In this document: positions 1 to 5,877 of the stretch, one piece after another
Numbering within the stretch: position 1 is the stretch's first letter
Layout: every line of letters starts with the position of its first letter
Origin: Gammaproteobacteria bacterium
GTDB taxonomy: Bacteria > Pseudomonadota > Gammaproteobacteria > SZUA-140
Length of the DNA stretch: 9,312 nt
Reading direction: 5' to 3'
NCBI GenBank assembly: GCA_026982145.1
Contig: JALSHQ010000375.1
Coordinates: 1 to 9,312, forward strand
Notes under the pieces: model-generated
Seen by the model: only the letters and a program-made list of their open reading frames with translations
Told to the model about the DNA's origin: nothing
Databases searched by the model: none
Translations under genes and position numbers: made by a program

Positions 1-749
1 ACCATGATGCGATTTATACAAGCATCGATTCATTACAAAATGCGACAACATTTTTCACAATCTCAAGCGATAAACCTCAAACGGTGGATTGCATTTTGAT
101 CGACATCGACAGCACTACCAAAGCGTGGAAAAGCACCATCACTGAGCTGAAAGAGCACGCTAGCATCAGTGCCCCGATGGTTATACTTTCATCAGACCGC
201 GATACTTCTAGCCCCGCCATGGAAAGCACTCAGCCTTATCATGCATGGATAAGAAAACCGATTGAGCACACTCGCCTGACAACTGTATTAGCCGAGCTAA
301 ATAGCCACCAATCCGCCCATAATAATGCGACCCTCCCTGAGCAAAACATAAAGCAGACATATCACTTTAGCCTTGATATTCTTGTTATTGATGATGATAA
401 AGTGAACAGAATCGTCGCTAAGAGCTTGTTAATGAAAATGGGCTGCAGCATCGACACGGCAACATCAGGGAAAGAGGCTATCCAAAAAATAGAGCATCAA
501 GAATATGATGTGATTTTTATGGACTGTATGATGCCTGAAATGAATGGCTATGAAGCGACCAAAGCCATTAGAGCATTAGAGGCTGCTTCCAGTGAAAAGA
601 TCCATCGCACTATTATTGCGATGACAGCCAATAATATGAACGGCGATAAAGAGCGCTGTTTAGCCTCCGGAATGGATGATTTTATCTCTAAACCGATTAA
701 CACCATGGGGCTGGCTGAAGTGCTTAAGAAATACCAAAAACTAATTTAA
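1..749 (+). CDS. C-terminal part of a hybrid sensor kinase or multi-receiver protein, 5' end outside window
   Basis: The reading frame is open from position 3 to the TAA at 747-749, giving 248 visible residues. The GTG at 84 lies inside a continuing domain, so the gene most likely starts upstream of the window. Two receiver (REC) domains are visible. The first is degenerate: a beta3-like strand ending in Asp at about residue 34, a later LSS (Ser at the usual Thr/Ser position) and a KP motif near residue 85. It lacks the usual MPxMxG loop after the Asp. The second, from about residue 124, is canonical: acidic DDD at 130-132, phosphoacceptor Asp174 in MDCMMPEMNG, Thr208 in AMTAN and Lys230 in SKPI. 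Two tandem REC domains at a C-terminus are typical of hybrid histidine kinases, where the last REC takes part in a phosphorelay. The kinase core is not visible, so a stand-alone multi-receiver protein is also possible. The output is unknown. Confidence 0.85.
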   Translation, partial: HDAIYTSIDSLQNATTFFTISSDKPQTVDCILIDIDSTTKAWKSTITELKEHASISAPMVILSSDRDTSSPAMESTQPYHAWIRKPIEHTRLTTVLAELNSHQSAHNNATLPEQNIKQTYHFSLDILVIDDDKVNRIVAKSLLMKMGCSIDTATSGKEAIQKIEHQEYDVIFMDCMMPEMNGYEATKAIRALEAASSEKIHRTIIAMTANNMNGDKERCLASGMDDFISKPINTMGLAEVLKKYQKLI

Positions 750-912
750 GGAACCTCTGATTAATTCTGGACGAAGTAGATTGTGGTCTAAAACATTCAG
801 ATTCAAGGCGCGAATCGCACGTAATAGCGGGTTATTGCGAAGATTCGGAACGCAGAAGCTGGATATTTTAGACGCAAGACACGAGTTCATGAATTGATCA
901 GAGGCTCCTTAA
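746..912. repeat. MITE-like foldback element with 22-bp terminal inverted repeats
   Basis: The left end 746-767 and the right end 891-912 are inverted copies of each other over 22 bp with two mismatches; the left core reads GGAACCTCTGATTAATTC. Further inner arms pair about the same centre (829): gtctaaaa 786-793 with ttttagac 866-873, cgaatc 811-816 with gattcg 842-847, and a seven-pair apical stem 820-826 with 833-839 around a six-base loop. The whole segment can therefore fold into one long interrupted hairpin. It has no ORF of note. Both outer ends are TTAA, which may be a duplicated target (TTAA or TA) or part of the repeat; because TTAA is palindromic this cannot be resolved here. The TAA stop of the upstream sensor gene lies in the left TTAA. 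A related half copy occurs at 2625-2663. The element family is not recognised. Confidence 0.8.
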
Positions 913-933
913 GCCTAACTTGTAACGCATACA

Positions 934-939
934 AAAGGA
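934..939 (+). promoter_or_regulatory. Ribosome binding site of zinc-ribbon gene
   Basis: AAAGGA lies seven bases before the ATG at 947, between the end of the foldback element and the gene. It supports that start codon. Confidence 0.65.
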
Positions 940-946
940 AACAACA

Positions 947-1204
947 ATGAGGAACGCATGCCAAAGCTGCGGAATGCCTTTAAAAAGGGATCCACACGGT
1001 GGTGGTAGCCACGCGGATGGCTCTCGAAGTAGTGACTATTGCAGCCACTGCTACGTTGATGGAGAATTCGCACAGCCCGATTTTACGGCTGAGGAGATGC
1101 GGGCACTCTGTATCGAAAACTTAACAGCAGGTGGCGTACCGAAAATTATGGCGCGCTTGTTAACCAAAAGCATTCCTAGGCTAAAGCGTTGGTCTGCAAA
1201 GTAA
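947..1204 (+). CDS. Small zinc-ribbon protein (Zn_ribbon_2-like)
   Basis: An 85-residue soluble protein. Two CxxC pairs, Cys5/Cys8 (CQSCGMPL) and Cys32/Cys35 (YCSHCY), would bind one zinc ion. Between them is a Gly/His/Ser-rich linker with the ADGS motif. After the second pair comes a GEFAQPDFTAEEM stretch. This arrangement matches the putative zinc-ribbon family Pfam PF12674, whose members are short and of unknown function. The basic tail (RLKRWSAK) could contact nucleic acid, but that is a guess. The ATG start has a good Shine-Dalgarno sequence. The gene ends 29 bp before pilU on the same strand, so the two may share a transcript, though no functional link is known. The promoter may lie in or just after the upstream foldback element; I could not identify one convincingly. 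Confidence 0.8.
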   Translation: MRNACQSCGMPLKRDPHGGGSHADGSRSSDYCSHCYVDGEFAQPDFTAEEMRALCIENLTAGGVPKIMARLLTKSIPRLKRWSAK

Positions 1205-1233
1205 CATGATTAAACCCACTGCTTTATAAAGTC

Positions 1234-2334
1234 ATGGAAATAGAACCTTTTCTACAAATGATGGTTAAGCAAGGCGCCTCTGATCTCTTTTTCAGTGTCA
1301 ATGCGCCGCCCTGCATTAAAGTCGAAGGCGTCACTTCCCATATGAATCAAGATGCCTTATCACCAGATGAAACGATGCAACTCGCCTATTCCGTGATGAA
1401 CAAAAAACAGATTGAGACCTTTGAAGAGACGCTAGAGATGGACGTTGCAATTTCACGTAAATCGCTGGGGCGGTTCCGCATCAATATCTTCCGCCAACGG
1501 GGTGACATCTCAATCGTTGTGCGCCATATCACAGCAAATATCCGCACTGTAGCGCAGCTAAACCTCCCATCTCAGCTCAACGAATTGGTGATGGAAAAAC
1601 GTGGGCTGATTTTAATTGTCGGCTCTACCGGCGCAGGAAAATCAACTACGCTAGCAGCGATGATCGACCATCGTAACCGCAATAAAACAGGCCACATCCT
1701 TACCATCGAAGACCCGATTGAATACGATCACCCTCACCAACAATCGATTGTTAACCAACGCGAAGTGGGGTTAGATACCCACTCCTTTGCCAGCGCGCTT
1801 AAGCGTGCCATGCGCGAAGCACCAGATATCATTATGATTGGTGAAATACGCGATCAGGAAAGCATGCATCAAGCCATTTGTTATGCGGATACAGGGCATC
1901 TGTGCCTCTCCACATTGCATGCAAACAATGCATCACAGGCGCTTGAGCGCATCATTAAGTTCTTTCCAGAGCAGTCTCAACAGCAACTGTTAATGGATCT
2001 TTCCATGAATTTGAAAGCGATCATTTCGCAACGGCTTGTTGTTGGCGTAGATAAAAAACAGGTCCCCGCCGTGGAGTTAATGCTGAATACCCCTTATATT
2101 GCCAGCATGATTCAAAAGGGGGAAATCGATAAAGTCTCTGAGGCGATGGAACATAGCAATAATATGGGTATGCAGAGCTTTGACCAAGCGCTCTATAAAT
2201 TGTTTAAATCAGGAAAAATAAGCGAGGAAGAAGCGCTCAGTCACGCTGACTCACGTAACAACCTTGGTGTTCGCATTCGACTGGCTAGGGATAGCAAAGT
2301 ACCTGCTGTTGATAGCGGCCTCTCTTTCCAGTAA
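1234..2334 (+). CDS. pilU: Type IV pilus retraction ATPase PilU
   Basis: A 366-residue secretion-type hexameric ATPase of the PilT/PilU group. The N-terminal PAS-like domain spans about 1-100, followed by the RecA-like motor domain. Visible motifs are Walker A GSTGAGKST (130-138), the Asp box ILTIEDPIEY (155-164), Walker B IIMIGEIRD (199-207, Glu204) and the His box TLHANNA (227-233). Length and the C-terminal NNMGMQSFDQAL segment (309-320) favour PilU over PilT. PilU works at the inner-membrane base of the pilus and, in studied species, assists PilT during pilus disassembly and twitching. The start is fixed by an in-frame TGA at 1207-1209 and by the typical N-terminus (MEIEPFLQMMVKQGASDLF); the ribosome binding site is weak. 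The usual partner pilT is not adjacent: the upstream gene is a zinc-ribbon protein. A PilT paralogue remains a small possibility. Confidence 0.93.
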   Translation: MEIEPFLQMMVKQGASDLFFSVNAPPCIKVEGVTSHMNQDALSPDETMQLAYSVMNKKQIETFEETLEMDVAISRKSLGRFRINIFRQRGDISIVVRHITANIRTVAQLNLPSQLNELVMEKRGLILIVGSTGAGKSTTLAAMIDHRNRNKTGHILTIEDPIEYDHPHQQSIVNQREVGLDTHSFASALKRAMREAPDIIMIGEIRDQESMHQAICYADTGHLCLSTLHANNASQALERIIKFFPEQSQQQLLMDLSMNLKAIISQRLVVGVDKKQVPAVELMLNTPYIASMIQKGEIDKVSEAMEHSNNMGMQSFDQALYKLFKSGKISEEEALSHADSRNNLGVRIRLARDSKVPAVDSGLSFQ

Positions 2335-2403
2335 TTGATGAATTACGTTAGATCGTTAGTGATGCCACCCAGAATAACCGCAACACATTACTTAAAGCCA
2401 CGT

Positions 2404-2409
2404 TATAAT
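2404..2409 (+). promoter_or_regulatory. Candidate -10 box for small membrane protein gene
   Basis: A perfect TATAAT hexamer lies 27 bases before the ATG at 2437. No good -35 hexamer is seen at the expected distance (2381-2386 reads caacac), so this is a possible weak promoter only. It argues against translation starting at the upstream TTG or ATG at 2335-2340. Confidence 0.35.
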
Positions 2410-2436
2410 GGCTCCTCATCGAAACCGGATAATGTT

Positions 2437-2595
2437 ATGAACCGTGGTTACGCCGTACTCTATCTGATTACCGCCCTCCTGTTTTATTTTGGGTGGAAGA
2501 CGCGCAAGGAAAATAGTTTGCTATCAACGGCGCTGTTTACAGCTGCAGCGATTATTACAGCACTACTGATCGGTGGGCACTTCGGACTACTTTGA
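2437..2595 (+). CDS. Small two-helix membrane protein, function unknown
   Basis: The preferred start is the ATG at 2437, giving 52 residues. Two hydrophobic helices are visible, about 4-20 (YAVLYLITALLFYFGW) and 28-47 (STALFTAAAIITALLIGG), joined by a charged KTRKEN loop. This is a helical hairpin in the inner membrane. The open frame extends upstream to a TTG at 2335 directly after the pilU stop, with an ATG at 2338, but that 34-residue extension is polar, low in recognisable structure and contains a TATAAT sequence. A weak CGGA (2426-2429) precedes the preferred start by seven bases. I recognise no family. The gene could be a pilU-linked membrane peptide or unrelated. It converges with the VanZ-like gene, 88 bp downstream. 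Confidence 0.55.
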   Translation: MNRGYAVLYLITALLFYFGWKTRKENSLLSTALFTAAAIITALLIGGHFGLL

Positions 2596-2624
2596 AGCCC
2601 TGTTGCACTACTTAGTTAGTAGCT

Positions 2625-2663
2625 GCAAGAGACAAGTTATTGAATAAGTCAGAGGTTCCCTAA
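2625..2663. repeat. Decayed right-end copy of the foldback element
   Basis: Thirty of 39 positions match the right end of the first element (874-912) without gaps, starting at gcaaga and ending at the outer taa. The terminal motif tcagaggttcc corresponds to tcagaggctcc. No left arm is found upstream, where the small membrane gene ends at 2595, so this is a one-sided remnant. Confidence 0.6.
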
Positions 2664-2680
2664 TATAGCCGCGTCTATAT
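2663..2680. terminator. Possible bidirectional hairpin between convergent genes
   Basis: ATATAG (2663-2668) and CTATAT (2675-2680) form a perfect six-pair stem with a six-base loop, between the converging ends of the small membrane gene and the VanZ-like gene. The stem is AT-rich and no clear T-run follows on either strand, so terminator activity is doubtful. Confidence 0.25.
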
Positions 2681-2683
2681 CGA

Positions 2684-3622
2684 TTAAGGCACTAACCGCA
2701 CATCATCTAAATAAAATACCCGCGGTTTTTCATTCCTGCTGGAAAATAGAATCATTCTTCTAATCTGATCTAGGTGCAATAAACGGGATCTTGGTCCCGC
2801 TGCGATCTCTGCCAAAGGGATCATTACCGTACTGGCACCTTTATCCACCCTTAATCGGCCATTGTAACGCTCACTATGCGACGGCGCGTGCTGTAGACCG
2901 TCATCAATGCGCAGGTTAAAACTAAACGCGCTACCGGGGTTGTAGAAGGTCATCGACAACGCCTGATAACCTTTCCAGTTCTGATCACCCGCTGCATAAC
3001 TCACCCCGCTCCAAGAGCCATTTACTGTTTCAATTTTCAGTGAATTCGCACCAGAAAGTAGATGTTGATCAGAAAATGAGATGTGGGTTCGCTTTCCACT
3101 CGCCCTGCCGCTCGCTTTCCATAGTTTCTTTTCCAACTCATGCTCAAAGCTTCCCAACAGTGGGAATTGCTGCTCACGTAGCCACAGCGCACGCCATTCG
3201 TTCAGCGCGGGTGATACGATCCACAACAGTGCTGCAACAAGTAACAGTAACTGCACAACCCGTAGCATCCAGTGGTTGACATGATGCCAAATGACAATAC
3301 CACCAAGCGCAAGTAACATGCCCAACACGCCAAGACGTACATCCGCCAGCGAAGCTGTTCTTCCCACATACGGCTGCACGGCTTCAATCGCCACCATCAA
3401 CAACGTCGAAGCAATGGCGGTAATCGCTAGTGCCTTCCACTTTCCGTGATGCTCGATTGCAAAATAGAGCAGGCCGCCCAACAGAAAGAAGGTAACGGTA
3501 TGGCCAGCATCCATCGTCCTCCCAAGTGCAGCCGGGTTAGCACAACTGCCCAACGGAATGAAAGCAAGCAGCGCAAAAAGAGTCAGCGCGCCCACAAGTG
3601 CAATCAGATAACCTTTTTTCAC
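2684..3622 (-). CDS. VanZ-like membrane protein with C-terminal soluble domain
   Basis: A 312-residue protein that starts with GTG. Residues 1-137 are a VanZ-like membrane domain with about five helices (near 5-22, 40-56, 63-80, 95-111, 118-137). It carries the family pattern: Asp38/His41 (DAGHTVTFFLLGG), then Glu80, Gln83, Arg88 and Asp94 (EAVQPYVGRTASLADVRLG). VanZ itself gives low-level teicoplanin resistance, but most family members are of unknown role and this one should not be called a resistance gene. Residues about 155-312 form a polar, beta-rich domain with aromatic residues (NGSWSGVSY, WKGYQALSMTFYNPG) and the ending FYLDDVRLVP, resembling the galactose-binding/CBM-like beta-sandwich fold. 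With five helices and a positive N-terminus, this domain would face the periplasm. The gene lies 15 bp after the amidotransferase gene on the same strand, so co-transcription is likely, but a shared function is not evident. Confidence 0.75.
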   Translation of the reverse strand: MKKGYLIALVGALTLFALLAFIPLGSCANPAALGRTMDAGHTVTFFLLGGLLYFAIEHHGKWKALAITAIASTLLMVAIEAVQPYVGRTASLADVRLGVLGMLLALGGIVIWHHVNHWMLRVVQLLLLVAALLWIVSPALNEWRALWLREQQFPLLGSFEHELEKKLWKASGRASGKRTHISFSDQHLLSGANSLKIETVNGSWSGVSYAAGDQNWKGYQALSMTFYNPGSAFSFNLRIDDGLQHAPSHSERYNGRLRVDKGASTVMIPLAEIAAGPRSRLLHLDQIRRMILFSSRNEKPRVFYLDDVRLVP

Positions 3623-3637
3623 TATCGGCTTTCGTAG

Positions 3638-4357
3638 TTAAAGTTCATTTGATGAGGTGCGAGTGATAAACCTAATCATCCAGCGAGCAATGTTCTGTTC
3701 GTCAGTATGGTGTTGCAGTGACTCGATTGCAGCAGTGTATACAGCTTCACCCAATAAGTGACGACGAAACTCAATCAACGCTCTCGCATAGGGTTTGGTA
3801 AACTCAGGGTGCCCTTGAATGGCGAGAATGCTACTCCCCAGTTGAAACATTGCATGTGGGCAGAAAGCGCTGCCCGCTATTAGCACTGCCTCCGTAGGCA
3901 GTTCAACAACCTGGTCTTGATGGCTCACCAGTAGATGGCAATTTTCTAGCGGTGGCTCCATCCAGGGGACGGCTCTTTTTACCGCCATCACATGCACACC
4001 CACCCCCCATCCCCGCTCAGATTTTTCAACCTGCCCGCCAAAGGCCTGCGCCACTAACTGGTGCCCAAAGCAGATCGCGATCAACCGCTTCTCCGCTTGC
4101 CGCAAACGTGAGATAAATCCCTGCAGCTCTGCGATCCATGCATTACCGTCATAAACACTCGCCTTACTACCGGTAGTGATGTAGCCATCACACTCGTTGA
4201 GATCAGTCGGGTAGTGGCCGTTCACCACATCATAAATCTTAAAGCTAAGCGCAGGTTCAACCTGTTTGAACAGCGACTGAATCATCGCGGGATAGTCGCC
4301 GTGCCGCTCTCGAAATTGCGGTTTCACAGCATCGCACTGTAAGATTCCGATTTTCAT
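3638..4357 (-). CDS. Class I glutamine amidotransferase-like hydrolase, likely gamma-glutamyl amide hydrolase
   Basis: The preferred start is the ATG at 4357 (239 residues), because AAAGGA (4367-4372, minus strand) lies nine bases upstream and the protein then begins with the usual beta-strand MKIGILQCD. An upstream ATG at 4399 would add 14 residues. The fold is the GATase1 domain of the GMP synthase-like group (COG0518). Visible are the oxyanion segment ITTGSKASVYD, nucleophile Cys96 in AICFGHQLVAQAFGG, and His183 with Glu185 in GHPEF, completing the triad. No synthetase domain follows, so it is a stand-alone hydrolase. Its place opposite a glutamine synthetase-like ligase and two dehydrogenases recalls PuuD-type enzymes, which split gamma-glutamyl amides into glutamate and the free amino acid. 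That role is inferred from context; similarity alone would also fit an unassigned amidotransferase. Confidence 0.82.
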   Translation of the reverse strand: MKIGILQCDAVKPQFRERHGDYPAMIQSLFKQVEPALSFKIYDVVNGHYPTDLNECDGYITTGSKASVYDGNAWIAELQGFISRLRQAEKRLIAICFGHQLVAQAFGGQVEKSERGWGVGVHVMAVKRAVPWMEPPLENCHLLVSHQDQVVELPTEAVLIAGSAFCPHAMFQLGSSILAIQGHPEFTKPYARALIEFRRHLLGEAVYTAAIESLQHHTDEQNIARWMIRFITRTSSNEL

Positions 4358-4420
4358 CTCTGTAGATCCTTTCAACTGATTCACCATAAAACGTATCACA
4401 GAACATTTGTATTACAGGTG

Positions 4421-4433
4421 AGTATTCGATACT
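4421..4433. promoter_or_regulatory. Candidate operator palindrome AGTAT-N3-ATACT
   Basis: AGTATTCGATACT is a perfect 5+5 inverted repeat with a three-base centre, near the middle of the divergent region. It is the only compact symmetrical site noted there. Short palindromes arise by chance in AT-rich DNA, no regulator gene is next to the cluster, and I cannot match it to a known regulator motif. Confidence 0.25.
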
Positions 4434-4493
4434 TTACATCTATCAAACCGATAATGAATAGTGAGTTTGCAGCCAACAAGCGCTTACGACAAG

Positions 4494-4501
4494 AGGAAAG
4501 G
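4494..4501 (+). promoter_or_regulatory. Ribosome binding site of ligase gene
   Basis: The purine-rich AGGAAAGG ends eight bases before the ATG at 4510 and supports that start. Confidence 0.65.
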
Positions 4502-4509
4502 TACCCATC

Positions 4510-5877
4510 ATGCATGCCAGAGCGGTTAAGAGTGTTGCTGATGCCAAGCTCATCGTCAATGAACGTAATATCCGCCACGTCAAAGTGGGCATTTTTGATA
4601 TTGATGGCGTGCTGCGTGGCAAGTACATCTCGCGTGAGAAATTCCTCTCAGCGCTCGACAAAGGGTTCGGCTTTTGCGACGTGGTACTCGGCTGGGACAG
4701 CAAAGACCAGCTCTACGATAACGTCAACTTCACCGGCTGGCACACAGGCTACCCCGACGCCCCGGTACGCATCATCCCCGAGTCGTGTCGCGAGATCCCA
4801 TTTGAAGAGGAGACCCTCTTCTTTCTTGGCGAATTTACAGATCAAGCCGCCACCCTCTGCCCACGCGGGCTGCTGCAACGCACCATTGCGAAGGCCGCCG
4901 AGATGGGGCTATTTCCCGATGCCGGTTTTGAGTATGAGTTTTTTATCTTCGATGAGACGCGCGAGTCAGTCCGCAAAAAACGGTACCAGAACCTAACGCC
5001 GCTGGCGCCAGACTGTTTTGGCTATTCAGTGCTGCGCAACAGTGTAGATGCAGAAATTTATCAACAGATTCTCGACCTTGGTGAAGCGATGGATTTTCCG
5101 ATTGAGGGGTTACACGAGGAGACAGGCCCCGGCGTATTAGAGGCTGCAATCACTTATGATCATGCTCTGGCCTCGGCCGATAAGGCGGCGCTCTTTAAAA
5201 CCTTCACCAAGATTTTGGCGCAACGCGCCGGCTTAATGGCCACCTTTATGGCAAAGTGGTCACCCGAGTGGCCCGGGCAGAGCGGCCATATTCATCTCTC
5301 CCTGAATGATGCCAGCGGCAGATCACGCTTTTATGATGCGGATAAACCCGACAACATGAGCGATTTAATGCGCCACTTTGTTGCAGGGCAGCAGCAGTTT
5401 ATGCCTGAATTGCTGGCGATGATCGCCCCCACCATCAACGCTTACACCCGTTTGGTTCCCGGCTTCTGGGCACCGACGGTGGCCACTTGGGGGGTTGAAA
5501 ACCGCACCTGTGCGCTCCGTGTGATTACCGGCAGTGCCACTTCCCAGCGAGTTGAATATCGCGTCGCCGCCGCTGATGCCAACCCTTATATCATCCTTTC
5601 CGCTGCCCTTGCTTCAGGCCTTGCGGGCATTGAACAACAACTGGAACCCGATGAAAAAGTGAGCGGCAACGCCTATGAACAGCATTTCCCCGCAGCACGC
5701 CAACTGCCGACAACCCTCTGGGAAGCGGCTCAACGACTCAAAGCCTCTGCCATGGCGCGCCAATATTTTGGGGATCACTTTGTAGAGCACTACGCTGCCA
5801 GCCGAGAGTGGGAAGAGCGCGAGTTTAGAAAGCACATCACCGACTGGGAAATGGATCGCTACTTTGAGATCATCTAA
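4510..5877 (+). CDS. Glutamine synthetase-like gamma-glutamyl-amine ligase
   Basis: A 455-residue protein with the glutamine synthetase fold: beta-grasp domain about 1-110, catalytic domain after it. Metal- and substrate-site residues are in place: Glu141 and Glu143 (FEYEFF), Glu203/204 and Glu211 (HEETGPGVLEAA), His260 (QSGHIHLSL), Arg314 (NAYTRLVPG) and Glu349 (RVEYR). The DGSS loop that binds ammonium in true GlnA is replaced around residues 56-67 (CDVVLGWDSKDQ). Tyr389 falls near the GlnA adenylylation tyrosine, but the surrounding NLYDLPPEE context is absent. These points and the operon favour a PuuA/IpuC/GlnA4-type enzyme that joins glutamate to an amine using ATP, rather than ammonia assimilation. 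The substrate is not readable from sequence; context suggests an amino alcohol. The start has a strong Shine-Dalgarno sequence. The stop overlaps the next start by one base (TAATG), indicating coupled translation. Confidence 0.88.
   Translation: MHARAVKSVADAKLIVNERNIRHVKVGIFDIDGVLRGKYISREKFLSALDKGFGFCDVVLGWDSKDQLYDNVNFTGWHTGYPDAPVRIIPESCREIPFEEETLFFLGEFTDQAATLCPRGLLQRTIAKAAEMGLFPDAGFEYEFFIFDETRESVRKKRYQNLTPLAPDCFGYSVLRNSVDAEIYQQILDLGEAMDFPIEGLHEETGPGVLEAAITYDHALASADKAALFKTFTKILAQRAGLMATFMAKWSPEWPGQSGHIHLSLNDASGRSRFYDADKPDNMSDLMRHFVAGQQQFMPELLAMIAPTINAYTRLVPGFWAPTVATWGVENRTCALRVITGSATSQRVEYRVAAADANPYIILSAALASGLAGIEQQLEPDEKVSGNAYEQHFPAARQLPTTLWEAAQRLKASAMARQYFGDHFVEHYAASREWEEREFRKHITDWEMDRYFEII

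Larger units (their letters stand above)
4358..4509. promoter_or_regulatory. Divergent promoter region of the gamma-glutamylation cluster
   Basis: This 152-bp gap separates the amidotransferase (minus) from the ligase operon (plus) and must hold promoters for both. It is AT-rich in the middle. A TTTACA at 4433-4438 could be a -35 hexamer for the plus strand, but the -10 at 17 bp (GAATAG) is poor and GATAAT (4450-4455) is too close. No sigma-54 consensus was seen. The inverted repeat at 4421-4433 is a candidate operator. Confidence 0.5.

Noticed and set aside
84..86. GTG as start codon of the first gene
   Set aside because: The frame stays open to the window start and the sequence before it continues a receiver domain, so the GTG encodes an internal valine.
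2596..2610. gccctgttgcac resembling the end of an IS6- or IS5-type insertion sequence
   Set aside because: No matching inverted end or transposase fragment is present nearby and the match is too short.
3040..3279. Plus-strand frame inside the VanZ-like gene
   Set aside because: It is antisense to a gene with clear family motifs and shows no recognisable protein features.
2684..3622. VanZ-like gene as an antibiotic resistance gene
   Set aside because: Only the general membrane-domain pattern is shared, no van cluster is present, and the extra soluble domain points to another role.
4418..4996. 192-codon plus-strand frame overlapping the ligase
   Set aside because: It overlaps the ligase in another frame, is serine/arginine-rich with no domain pattern, and the ligase has full conserved motifs and a good ribosome binding site.
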